NCBI GenBank assembly: GCA_021531775.1
Contig: JAFBIU010000032.1
Location: 1-36,667 of the forward strand
Source of the DNA: Parabacteroides distasonis
GTDB taxonomy: Bacteria > Bacteroidota > Bacteroidia > Bacteroidales > Tannerellaceae
Length of the DNA: 36,667 nucleotides
Direction: 5' to 3'
The notes beneath the pieces are model-generated. The model did not search any database and was not told where the DNA came from. It saw only the letters and a list, made by a program, of their open reading frames with translations. Position 1 is the stretch's first letter; every line of letters begins with the position of its first letter. Shown piece by piece: positions 15,446 to 24,194 of this stretch. Both the position numbers and the translations under genes were made by a program.

Positions 15446-16297
15446 TTATTTCTGGACCGGATATTGAATATTGTCAATCAAACGGACTTCACCACAGTAA
15501 ACCGTGATGCAACCCACCGGATAATCGGTCTCTGACCAATCGTGAATAGACTCCAACCGGTTGCCATCGACAATCTCATAATATTCAACACGCATGTCAG
15601 GCACCTGATTGATCGTGTTCACCACATAGTCTATCACCTCTTGCACCGATTTTTCGGGCACAAAGTTAGTACTTTCTTTTAAGGTACGCGCAATAACCGG
15701 TGCTTTTTGACGCTGTTCAGCCGTCAGACGGGTGTTACGGCTGCTCAAAGCCAGGCCATCTGCCTCGCGAACAATCGGACAGGCATTGATCCGAACCGGA
15801 ATCTGCAGCTGCTGGACCATCGCACGGATGACGGCAATCTGCTGAAAATCCTTCTCACCGAAGTAGGCATTGTCCGGCTCGACCGCATAGAACAGCTTAC
15901 TGACGATCTGGGCAACCCCATTGAAATGACCCGGACGACGTGCGCCCTCCATCACCTGCGAAACAGTTCCGAAGTCAAAGGTGCGTGTATCGGGTTCCGG
16001 ATACATCTCTTCGACCGACGGAGCAAACACATAGGTGCATCCCGCCGATTCCAACAAAGCACAATCGGCCTCCAAGGTCCGAGGATAGGTTTCCAGATCA
16101 TGTTTGTCATTGAACTGAGTCGGATTGACAAAAACACTGACTACACACACATCGTTTTCTGCGACGCATCGCTTCACTAAACTCAAATGGCCGGCATGCA
16201 AGGCTCCCATTGTAGGAACGAGCCCTATCTGCTTCTTTTCCTGCCGATCTGAGGCAAGAAAACGCTTCAATTCTGAAATACTATTTACTATTTTCAT
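15446..16297 (-). CDS. panC: Pantothenate synthetase
   Basis: The 283-aa protein condenses pantoate and beta-alanine using ATP. It shows the nucleotidyltransferase motif [14 protein letters not shown] (residues 28-41) and the conserved [16 protein letters not shown] and ALSSRNTRL segments. It is full length. It is first in the panC-panD operon and divergent from the glycogen synthase-like gene. A weaker -7 match (TTGCTTTG, 16328-16321) lies 23 bases upstream of the ATG. Confidence 0.97.
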   Translation of the reverse strand: MKIVNSISELKRFLASDRQEKKQIGLVPTMGALHAGHLSLVKRCVAENDVCVVSVFVNPTQFNDKHDLETYPRTLEADCALLESAGCTYVFAPSVEEMYPEPDTRTFDFGTVSQVMEGARRPGHFNGVAQIVSKLFYAVEPDNAYFGEKDFQQIAVIRAMVQQLQIPVRINACPIVREADGLALSSRNTRLTAEQRQKAPVIARTLKESTNFVPEKSVQEVIDYVVNTINQVPDMRVEYYEIVDGNRLESIHDWSETDYPVGCITVYCGEVRLIDNIQYPVQK

Positions 16298-16320
16298 CTG
16301 ATAGATGCTTAAAGACGGTG

Positions 16321-16328
16321 CAAAGCAA
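16321..16328 (-). promoter_or_regulatory. Possible panC promoter (-7 element)
   Basis: TTGCTTTG on the minus strand differs from TAnnTTTG at one base. It is at a plausible distance from the panC ATG (16297). No -33 element was recognised. Confidence 0.3.
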
Positions 16329-16360
16329 CTAAATTATTACGTGAATTGAAAGAAAATTCG

Positions 16361-16368
16361 TATCTTTG
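16361..16368 (+). promoter_or_regulatory. Promoter of the glycogen synthase-like / DUF4270 operon (-7 element)
   Basis: TATCTTTG matches TAnnTTTG exactly. It lies 27 bases before the ATG at 16396. Confidence 0.55.
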
Positions 16369-16395
16369 TGGCGTATTATAAAACTAATTTACAGA

Positions 16396-17214
16396 ATGGA
16401 TGCTAAGAAAATCTTGTTTATAGCCCAAGAAATTTATCCCTACCTTCCCGAATCGGAGATTGCGACGATTTGTAGAAACCTGCCGCAAGGTATTCAGGAA
16501 AGAGGACGCGAAATCAGGACATTTATGCCAAAATTCGGTAATATCAACGAACGACGTAACCAGTTGCACGAGGTGATCCGTCTCTCGGGGATGAACCTAA
16601 TTATTGATGATACCGACCATCCGTTGATTATCAAGGTTGCCTCCATTCAAGCAGCCCGTATGCAGATCTATTTCATTGATAATGACGACTTCTTCCAACG
16701 TAAAGCAACCGTAAAGGACAAAGAGGGTAAAGAATACGAAGATAACGATGAACGTTCTATCTTCTATGTCCGTGGTGTACTCGAAACGGTCAAGAAATTG
16801 CGTTGGATTCCGGACTTGATCCATTGCCATGGTTGGATGTCTGCCTTGACCGGTGTCTATATCAAGCGAATGTATGCAGATGACCCCAGTCTGCGTAATG
16901 CCAAGATTGTCTATTCTGTATATGATGACGACTTCCAATCCCCGATGTCAGCCAACTTGGCTGTGAAGCTGAAAACAGATGGAGCGAAAGATGCCGATCT
17001 AAAAAATCTAAAAACTGATACCAGTTTCGTCGGATTGAGTAAACTTGCAGTCGATTTTGCAGATGGTGTGATCCAAGGCAGCCCGGAGATCAATCCGGAG
17101 GTGTTGGCCTACATCGGACAAAAGGAGCAATTGCCCTTCTTGCCCTACCAATCGCCGGAGACTTACATCGATGCATTCAATAAGTTTTATGATACGGTAT
17201 TGGAATCTAAATAA
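16396..17214 (+). CDS. Glycogen/starch synthase N-terminal domain-like protein (half-length)
   Basis: The 272-aa protein matches only the N-terminal Rossmann half of GT5 glycogen synthases (MDAKKILFIAQEIYPYLPES at the start; DLIHCHGWMSAL in the middle, the usual HxHDW-like region). Normal GlgA is about 480 residues with two Rossmann domains; the C-terminal half that holds the catalytic nucleotide-sugar site is missing. The KxGGL motif near the N-terminus of active enzymes is replaced by YLPESEIA. It is therefore probably not a working glycogen synthase. The intact frame, own promoter and close downstream gene show it is a normal gene, not a pseudogene. A lipoprotein gene follows by 19 bases. 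Confidence 0.8.
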   Translation: MDAKKILFIAQEIYPYLPESEIATICRNLPQGIQERGREIRTFMPKFGNINERRNQLHEVIRLSGMNLIIDDTDHPLIIKVASIQAARMQIYFIDNDDFFQRKATVKDKEGKEYEDNDERSIFYVRGVLETVKKLRWIPDLIHCHGWMSALTGVYIKRMYADDPSLRNAKIVYSVYDDDFQSPMSANLAVKLKTDGAKDADLKNLKTDTSFVGLSKLAVDFADGVIQGSPEINPEVLAYIGQKEQLPFLPYQSPETYIDAFNKFYDTVLESK

Positions 17215-17233
17215 CATTAATAAGTTAGCATAA

Positions 17234-18586
17234 ATGAAAGTCAAGCCTTTAATACTTGGACTCGGTCTGGGAGCTTTGCTCGCAACCGGGTGTAATGATG
17301 ATTTAAGTTTGGTAGGACCGAGTATTCAGCCGCCTGAAGATGCCATTACGGTGTACAACGACACATTCCATATCCAGATGTCCACCGTGTTAATGGATGG
17401 TGTTTATGCAAAAGCTGACTCCGCCGTGTTAGGCGAGATTTATGACCCGTTATACGGAGATTTGAAATCGGACTATATCTGCCAATTGTATTGTCCGGAA
17501 GAGTATCAATTTGCCCATGAGCCCATCGACGGCAAGATAGACTCTGTCACATTCGATATTGTCTATTACTCGGCCTTGGGGGATACGTTGACCCCGATGC
17601 GTGCTTCTGTCTATGCCGTCACAGAGCAACTGGAACGTAATTTCTACACAAACTTTGACCCGGCCAAGTACTGCGACCTGCAGCAGCCGCTGGGACAAAA
17701 GACTTATACGGCATACGACCAGACCGTCTCTGACTCGATTCGGAATCTCACCAGCTATTCCCCCAATATCGTAGTTCGCCTGCCGGTGGAATTGGGACAG
17801 CGGTTCTACGACGAGACGGTTAACAATCCCTCTACTTTCAGTTCGCAAGAGAATTTCAACCAGTTCATGCCTGGCTTCTATGTGACAACAGACTTTGGAA
17901 CAGGCTGCCTGTTGAACGTGGCTAAATCCTACTTCTGCATGTTCTACAAATACAAGACGACCGGATCAGCCGGACAGGATACGATTGTACATGCACGCGA
18001 GTTGTTCAATGCGACACAGGAGGTGATCCAGTTGAGCCGATTCAAGAATACGGATATGAGTACGTTGCTGATTCCGAACGAGGAATACACCTACCTCAAA
18101 TCGCCGGCTGGCGTCTGCACACGCCTTACCTTACCTGTCGAGGAGATGGCTCCGCGCTTGGAGGGCCGTATCCTGAACGACCTGCCCTTGACACTCTATG
18201 CCATGCCGCAGGAGAATTGGCAGTATGCGTTTGAAGCGGCACCGGATCTCTTGATTCTGCCGGAAGACTCGGTGAAGAATTTCTTCGAGACAAATCAGAT
18301 CGAGAATAGCAACACATCCTATGTTGCCCAGTATGTCTCATCGACGCTCTCCTATTCGTTCGGCAACATCTCAAATCTGCTGAAGGATCAGTTGGCGAAC
18401 GGAGACAAGAAAGATGTGAATCTGTTGGTCATTCCGATCAAACGTCAGGTGACAACGACAGGCTCTTATTATTATACGTCCACGGTTACCAGCAGCATTG
18501 GTAACTATATGTCACCCTCCGGAACCAAGTTACGAAAGGATGGAGACAAGACACAAATCATTGTGACCTCTTGTCGGTATCAATAA
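17234..18586 (+). CDS. DUF4270 family lipoprotein
   Basis: The 450-aa protein has a signal peptide with lipobox LATGC and modified Cys20, followed by NDDLSLVGPSIQPPED, typical of DUF4270 proteins of Bacteroidetes. The function of this family is not established. The body is rich in Tyr, Thr and Asp with beta-strand character, consistent with an envelope protein. It follows the glycogen synthase-like gene by 19 bases and ends just before a strong terminator, so the two genes form one operon. Confidence 0.85.
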   Translation: MKVKPLILGLGLGALLATGCNDDLSLVGPSIQPPEDAITVYNDTFHIQMSTVLMDGVYAKADSAVLGEIYDPLYGDLKSDYICQLYCPEEYQFAHEPIDGKIDSVTFDIVYYSALGDTLTPMRASVYAVTEQLERNFYTNFDPAKYCDLQQPLGQKTYTAYDQTVSDSIRNLTSYSPNIVVRLPVELGQRFYDETVNNPSTFSSQENFNQFMPGFYVTTDFGTGCLLNVAKSYFCMFYKYKTTGSAGQDTIVHARELFNATQEVIQLSRFKNTDMSTLLIPNEEYTYLKSPAGVCTRLTLPVEEMAPRLEGRILNDLPLTLYAMPQENWQYAFEAAPDLLILPEDSVKNFFETNQIENSNTSYVAQYVSSTLSYSFGNISNLLKDQLANGDKKDVNLLVIPIKRQVTTTGSYYYTSTVTSSIGNYMSPSGTKLRKDGDKTQIIVTSCRYQ

Positions 18587-18610
18587 TTTTTTGACCTATT
18601 ATTTACAGAA

Positions 18611-18647
18611 AGAGGGATTGCATCGACTGCATTCCCTCTTTTTTTAT
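18611..18647 (+). terminator. Intrinsic terminator after the DUF4270 gene
   Basis: AGAGGGATTGCA (18611-18622) and TGCATTCCCTCT (18628-18639) form a 12-bp stem with one mismatch and the loop TCGAC, then a run of T. It lies in the gap between the convergent DUF4270 and recQ genes. Confidence 0.85.
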
Positions 18648-18658
18648 GGGTTCTTGGA

Positions 18659-20491
18659 TCAGGGCAACTTGGGCAGTTTCAAAATAAAACGGATCAACGA
18701 CACAAACACACGACCATACTTGGCCTGCTTGATTTGTCCAACTCCCTTGATTTCACCAAATGCCTCGATCGTGATCGGTTTCTTCTCCACCATGTCTTCC
18801 AACGAGGCATCGGAAAAGATAATATAGGCCGGCATGCTTTCCCGCTGGGCGATTTGCTTGCGCAATTGATAGAGGGCATCTGAAAGGGTCGCATCAACAG
18901 ATCCGGTAGCAAGCGGACGAATCGGTTGCGCCTTGGGCTTGTTCCTGCTACCACCCGATTCGATCGTACGATCCGGTTCCACATAAACCGCCAACAGGGC
19001 CTTTTGCTCCCCATACAACACCTTGCGTCCCAACGTGGTCACCTTCAAGGTCATGCCATTCATATAATCGACCTCCAAATAGCCCAAATGGAGCATTTGG
19101 AACAGATAACTCTTCCAAGCCCGGAACGACAGATCACGGCCTGCACCGAAGGTCTTCAACCGATCATACCCGCGTTCCATCACTTCGGCCCGCAGCTGGC
19201 CACGCAAGATGAAGATCAGCAGCTGCATCCCGACCCGTTCCTGTGCACGTATGACCGCACTCAAGGCTTTCTGCACCAGAATCGTGCCATCGAAACGCTG
19301 AGGCGGATTCCGACAGATGTCACAATTACCGCAATCGGTTTGGGTCTCTTCGCCAAAATAGCTCAACAACACGCGACGACGGCACACATCCGATTCGCAA
19401 TAGCGTTGCATCAGTTCCAGTTTCTCCCGATTCAACTCCTTTTGTCCGCTCTCCTCCACAAAATGGGAAAGTACCTTCAAGTCACCTAAGGAATAGAACA
19501 GCAGGGTATCGCTCTTCAGCCCATCGCGACCTGCACGTCCCACCTCCTGGTAGTAATTCTCCATGCTTCGCGGCATGTTGTAATGAATGACCCATCGCAC
19601 ATTGCTTTTGTCAATGCCCATCCCGAAGGCTACCGTTGCACACACCACCTCGACCCGATCGTTGATAAAATCATCCTGTGCCCGTTCACGGGCCAACGCA
19701 GTCAAACCGGCATGATAGGCCGTTGCCGGAATGGAAAAACTCTGCAGGTAGGTAGCCAGCATCTCGGTATCATCCCGCTTCATGCAATAGATGATGCCCG
19801 ACTGATGGTTGTGCTGACGAATGAAACGAACAATATCTGACAGCTTCTCCCGCTTGCTCAATCCCTGACGCACTTCAAACGACAGGTTGGGACGATCGAA
19901 AGAAGAGATGAAGATTTGCGGATCGACCAAGTTCAACTGCTGCAGAATGTCCTGACGCGTCGTCTTGTCGGCCGTAGCCGTCAAAGCCACAATCGGCACT
20001 TGCGGGAAACGCTCCTTGAGAATAGCCAATTGGGTATATTCCGGGCGAAAGTCGTGCCCCCATTGCGAGATACAGTGCGCCTCATCGATGGCAATCAGTG
20101 AAATATCCAAATTGGGGAGAAACCAGTCAGCCTCCATCTTGACCCGTTCCGGAGAAATGTACAGCAGTTTGATCCGTCCTTGCCGACAAAGCAACTTGGC
20201 CTGCTGCTGTTCCGCCTCAGACATGGTGCTGTTGAGGGCTACAGCCGGTATGCCATTGGCACGCAAACTCTCTACCTGATCCTTCATCAAGGCAATCAAG
20301 GGTGAAATGACAACAGCTGTTCCAGGCAGATAGACAGCCGGCAACTGATAGCAGATCGATTTGCCACCACCCGTAGGCATCAATACTAAGGAGTCTTTCT
20401 TCTGCAGGATACGTCCGATGATCTCCGCCTGCAACGGCCGGAAGGAGGTATAACCGAAGAATTTCTTTAACAATAAGATCAGTTCATTCAC
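18659..20491 (-). CDS. recQ: ATP-dependent DNA helicase RecQ
   Basis: The 610-aa protein has the SF2 helicase core: PTGGGKSICYQLPA (Walker A), DEAHCISQWGHDFRP, and QEVGRAGRDG (motif VI). It then has the RecQ C-terminal zinc-binding segment (CRRRVLLSYFGEE..CGNCDIC) and a C-terminal HRDC domain (AYIIFSDASLEDM..GVGQIKQAKYG). RecQ unwinds DNA in recombination and fork repair. The longest frame begins with TTG at 20515, but that codon lies inside the promoter element 20520-20513, so GTG at 20491 is preferred. Confidence 0.95.
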   Translation of the reverse strand: MNELILLLKKFFGYTSFRPLQAEIIGRILQKKDSLVLMPTGGGKSICYQLPAVYLPGTAVVISPLIALMKDQVESLRANGIPAVALNSTMSEAEQQQAKLLCRQGRIKLLYISPERVKMEADWFLPNLDISLIAIDEAHCISQWGHDFRPEYTQLAILKERFPQVPIVALTATADKTTRQDILQQLNLVDPQIFISSFDRPNLSFEVRQGLSKREKLSDIVRFIRQHNHQSGIIYCMKRDDTEMLATYLQSFSIPATAYHAGLTALARERAQDDFINDRVEVVCATVAFGMGIDKSNVRWVIHYNMPRSMENYYQEVGRAGRDGLKSDTLLFYSLGDLKVLSHFVEESGQKELNREKLELMQRYCESDVCRRRVLLSYFGEETQTDCGNCDICRNPPQRFDGTILVQKALSAVIRAQERVGMQLLIFILRGQLRAEVMERGYDRLKTFGAGRDLSFRAWKSYLFQMLHLGYLEVDYMNGMTLKVTTLGRKVLYGEQKALLAVYVEPDRTIESGGSRNKPKAQPIRPLATGSVDATLSDALYQLRKQIAQRESMPAYIIFSDASLEDMVEKKPITIEAFGEIKGVGQIKQAKYGRVFVSLIRFILKLPKLP

Positions 20492-20512
20492 GACAACACG
20501 ATAATTAACAGA

Positions 20513-20520
20513 CAAATATA
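20513..20520 (-). promoter_or_regulatory. recQ promoter (-7 element)
   Basis: TATATTTG on the minus strand (20520-20513) matches TAnnTTTG exactly. It lies 21 bases before the GTG at 20491 and therefore decides the recQ start. Confidence 0.5.
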
Positions 20521-20558
20521 GCGACTTTTTCCCTATCTGACCTCCTACCCGACCAGAT

Positions 20559-20590
20559 AAAAAAAACGGGATCTCGCATGGAGACCCCGT
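20559..20590 (-). terminator. Intrinsic terminator of the pyruvate:ferredoxin oxidoreductase gene
   Basis: On the minus strand ACGGGGTCTC (20590-20581) pairs with GAGATCCCGT (20575-20566), 10 bp with one G-U, loop CATGC, followed by eight T. It is one of the strongest terminators in the window, fitting a highly expressed gene. Confidence 0.9.
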
Positions 20591-20618
20591 TTCCCTATGA
20601 TAATGAATGCGATATCAA

Positions 20619-23600
20619 TTATTCGCTCCAATCCATCTTGCTCATACGAACGTAGCTCTGATAACGCTTCTTCGCCATCTCTTCGCACGCATTGAACAGA
20701 TCGGCAGCTTCAGCCGGATACTGCTTCATGACAGATGCGAAACGAACTTCGCCCTTCAGATAATCCTGGAAGCCTTCCCATTTCGGCTCTTTCGAATCGA
20801 GTGAGAACGGATTCTTACCCTCTTCTTCCAATGCCGGATTGAAACGCCACAGATGCCAGTAACCACAAGCAACAGCAGCAGCCTCTTCAGCCTGAGCCTT
20901 ACCCATACCCTTCTTCAAACCGTGGTTGATACAAGGAGCATAAGCGATGATGATAGAGGGACCCGGATAAGCTTCTGCTTCACGGATGGCCTTCAAGCAC
21001 TGAGCAGCATCTGCACCCATGGCAATCTGAGCCACGTAAACGTAACCGTAAGTGGTAGCGATCATACCCAAGTCTTTCTTACGAACGCGCTTACCAGAAG
21101 CAGCAAACTTAGCGATAGCACCCAGCGGTGTTGCCTTGGAAGACTGACCACCTGTATTTGAATAAACCTCTGTATCCAATACGAGGATGTTCACATCTTC
21201 GCCAGAAGCGATCACGTGATCCAAACCACCGTAACCAATATCGTAAGAAGCACCGTCACCACCGATGATCCACTGTGAACGTTTAACCAGGAAGTGGCTC
21301 AACTCCAAGATAGCCTTGCAAGTGTCGCAACCACAAGCGGTACATTTCTCAATGATCTGCGGAGCCAATGCCTTGGTTGCTTCCGCATCATCCTTCTTGG
21401 CAACCCATTCTGCCAACAAAGCCTTCAACTCGTCAGAGCACTGCTCACAAGACTGAGCCTTGGTCATCAACTCAACCAGACGCATACGCATCTTCTTGTT
21501 GGCCAATGTCATACCCAGACCGAATTCGCAGAAGTCCTCGAACAAAGAGTTAGCCCATGCCGGACCCTGACCCTTTTCGTTCGTTGTATAAGGAGTAGAA
21601 GGAATAGAAGCAGAGTAAATAGAAGAACATCCTGTTGCGTTGGCTACGATCTCACGGTCACCGAACAACTGGGTGATCAACTTCACATACGGAGTCTCAC
21701 CACAGCCTGAGCAAGCGCCAGAGAACTCAAACAACGGAGTAGCAAACTGTGAGTTCTTCGGATTTGACTTGATATCTACCAGATCCTGTTTGCTCTTCAC
21801 GTTCTTCACGCAGTAATCCCAGTTAGCAGCTTCACCCAGTTCGCCTTCCAGCGGAACCATAGTCAAAGCCTTGCCACCAGCCTTCGGGTTGCCCGGACAT
21901 ACATCGGCACAGTTACCGCAGCCCAAACAATCCATAACACCTACCTGCATACGGAACTTCATGCCCTTCAAAGCAGCCGGTGCCTTTACAGGCAACTTAG
22001 CAGCGTTCAAACCGGCAGCCTCTTCTTCGGTCATCACGAACGGACGGATACAAGCGTGAGGACAAACGAATGAACACTTGTTACACTGGATACAGTTGTC
22101 CGGATTCCAAGTCGGTACGAACGGAGCCACACCACGCTTTTCGTAAGCAGCCGTACCAACAGGCCATGTACCATCTTCGATACCCTTGAAGGCAGATACC
22201 TTCAACAGGTCGCCATCCTGTGCATTGATCGGACGAACCACTTCGTTGATGAAGGCCGGATCGTTGTTGGCAGCCTTCTCGTCAGCAGCCAAGTTAGACC
22301 ATGCCGGATCAACCGTCAACTGCTTGTATTCACCACCGCGATCCACAGCAGCATAGTTCTTGTTCACCACGTCTTCGCCCTTCTTGCCGTAAGACTTCAC
22401 GATGAACTTCTTCATCTGCTCGATAGCCAAGTCAACCGGAATCACCTCGGTGATACGGAAGAATGCAGACTGCAGGATGGTATTGGTACGGTTACCCAAA
22501 CCAATCTCCTGAGCGATCTTGGTTGCATTGATATAGTAAACCGTAATATGGTTGTCAGCAAAATACTTCTTGATATTGTTCGGCAGGTTGTTTGCCAAAT
22601 CTTCACCTTCCCAGATGGTATTCAACAGGAACGTACCGTTCTTGCGCAAACCGCGAGTCACATCATACATGTGCAGATAAGCCTGTACGTGGCAAGCAAC
22701 GAAGTTCGGTGTGTTTACCAGGTAAGTTGAACGGATCGGCGTATCACCGAAACGCAAGTGAGAGCAAGTGAAACCACCTGACTTCTTCGAGTCGTAAGAG
22801 AAGTAAGCCTGGCAGTGCTTGTTAGTATTGTCACCGATGATCTTCACCGAGTTCTTGTTGGCACCTACTGTACCATCAGCACCCAAACCATAGAACTTAG
22901 CTTCGAACATACCGTCGCCACCCAAAGCGATCTCCTCTTTCTGCGGCAGAGAAGTGAAGGTAACGTCATCTACGATACCCACTGTGAAGCGGTTCTTCGG
23001 CTCATTGAGCGACAAGTTCTCGAAGACAGACAAAATCTGAGCCGGAGTCGTGTCGTTTGAACCCAAACCGTAACGGCCACCTACGATCAACGGAGCGTTC
23101 TCCTGACCATAGAAGCAGTCTTTTACATCCAGATACAACGGTTCGCCGTTAGCACCCGGCTCCTTGGTACGATCCAATACGGCAATACGCTTAGCCGTCT
23201 TCGGAACAGCAGCCAAGAAATGCTTAGCAGAGAAGGGACGATACAGGTGAACAGCCACCAAACCAACCTTCTCACCCTGAGCTGTCAGGTAATCGATCAC
23301 TTCACGGATAGCCTCTGTAACAGAACCCATCGCGATGATGACACGATCAGCATCTTCAGCACCATAGTAATCGAACAAACCATACTTACGGCCCGTGATA
23401 GCTGAAATCTTTTCCATATACTCTTCTACGATAGCCGGAACAGCATCGTAGTATGTGTTGCAAGATTCACGATGTGTGAAGAAGGTATCCGGGTTCTCAG
23501 CCATACCGCGAGTCACAGGGTGCTCCGGTGTCAAGGCACGGCTACGGAACTCAGCCAAAGCCTGCTGGTCAACCAGCGGAGCCAAGTCGTCATTCTCCAA

Positions 23601-24161
23601 CATTTCGATCTTCTGGATCTCGTGTGAAGTACGGAAACCATCGAAGAAGTTCACGAACGGCACGCGAGACTTGATTGTGGACAGGTGGGCAACACCTGCC
23701 AAGTCCATCACCTCCTGTACGGAACCCTCAGCCAACATAGCAAAACCTGTTTGGCGAGTGGACATCACATCCTGGTGGTCACCGAAGATACAGAGTGAAT
23801 GAGAAGCCAAAGTACGTGCAGAAACATGGAATACGCACGGCAGCAATTCACCGGCAATCTTGTACATGTTCGGGATCATCAGCAACAGACCCTGAGAAGC
23901 AGTGTATGTAGTAGTCAGTGCTCCAGCCTGCAATGAACCGTGGACAGCGCCGGCTGCGCCACCTTCCGATTGCATTTCCTGCACCAAGACAGTCTCGCCG
24001 AAGATATTCTTACGGCCCTGTGCTGCCCATTCATCTACATATTCAGCCATTGTAGATGACGGTGTGATGGGATAGATTGCTGCAACTTCTGAGAACATAT
24101 AGGAGATATGTGCTGCAGCTTGGTTACCATCACAAGTGATGAATTTTTTTTCTTTTGCCAT
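20619..24161 (-). CDS. nifJ: Pyruvate:ferredoxin (flavodoxin) oxidoreductase, single-chain
   Basis: The 1180-aa homodimer-type enzyme oxidises pyruvate to acetyl-CoA and reduces ferredoxin or flavodoxin, central to anaerobic energy metabolism. Visible parts in order: N-terminal pyrimidine-binding domain (AAIYPITPSSTMAEY, residues 27-41), the gamma and delta regions, a two-cluster ferredoxin domain (CIQCNKCSFVCPHAC and CLGCGNCADVCPGNP), a CSGCGETPY segment, CTACGCDTC, and the TPP-binding region (IGGDGASYDIGYGG, and NTGGQSSKATPLG). All are intact. The codon choice looks biased as in a highly expressed gene. It lies 33 bases downstream of the AAA ATPase gene on the same strand; I found no TAnnTTTG promoter in that gap. 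Confidence 0.97.
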   Translation of the reverse strand: MAKEKKFITCDGNQAAAHISYMFSEVAAIYPITPSSTMAEYVDEWAAQGRKNIFGETVLVQEMQSEGGAAGAVHGSLQAGALTTTYTASQGLLLMIPNMYKIAGELLPCVFHVSARTLASHSLCIFGDHQDVMSTRQTGFAMLAEGSVQEVMDLAGVAHLSTIKSRVPFVNFFDGFRTSHEIQKIEMLENDDLAPLVDQQALAEFRSRALTPEHPVTRGMAENPDTFFTHRESCNTYYDAVPAIVEEYMEKISAITGRKYGLFDYYGAEDADRVIIAMGSVTEAIREVIDYLTAQGEKVGLVAVHLYRPFSAKHFLAAVPKTAKRIAVLDRTKEPGANGEPLYLDVKDCFYGQENAPLIVGGRYGLGSNDTTPAQILSVFENLSLNEPKNRFTVGIVDDVTFTSLPQKEEIALGGDGMFEAKFYGLGADGTVGANKNSVKIIGDNTNKHCQAYFSYDSKKSGGFTCSHLRFGDTPIRSTYLVNTPNFVACHVQAYLHMYDVTRGLRKNGTFLLNTIWEGEDLANNLPNNIKKYFADNHITVYYINATKIAQEIGLGNRTNTILQSAFFRITEVIPVDLAIEQMKKFIVKSYGKKGEDVVNKNYAAVDRGGEYKQLTVDPAWSNLAADEKAANNDPAFINEVVRPINAQDGDLLKVSAFKGIEDGTWPVGTAAYEKRGVAPFVPTWNPDNCIQCNKCSFVCPHACIRPFVMTEEEAAGLNAAKLPVKAPAALKGMKFRMQVGVMDCLGCGNCADVCPGNPKAGGKALTMVPLEGELGEAANWDYCVKNVKSKQDLVDIKSNPKNSQFATPLFEFSGACSGCGETPYVKLITQLFGDREIVANATGCSSIYSASIPSTPYTTNEKGQGPAWANSLFEDFCEFGLGMTLANKKMRMRLVELMTKAQSCEQCSDELKALLAEWVAKKDDAEATKALAPQIIEKCTACGCDTCKAILELSHFLVKRSQWIIGGDGASYDIGYGGLDHVIASGEDVNILVLDTEVYSNTGGQSSKATPLGAIAKFAASGKRVRKKDLGMIATTYGYVYVAQIAMGADAAQCLKAIREAEAYPGPSIIIAYAPCINHGLKKGMGKAQAEEAAAVACGYWHLWRFNPALEEEGKNPFSLDSKEPKWEGFQDYLKGEVRFASVMKQYPAEAADLFNACEEMAKKRYQSYVRMSKMDWSE

Positions 24162-24194
24162 AGTTTATAAACTGTTAGTATAATAATAAATTTC

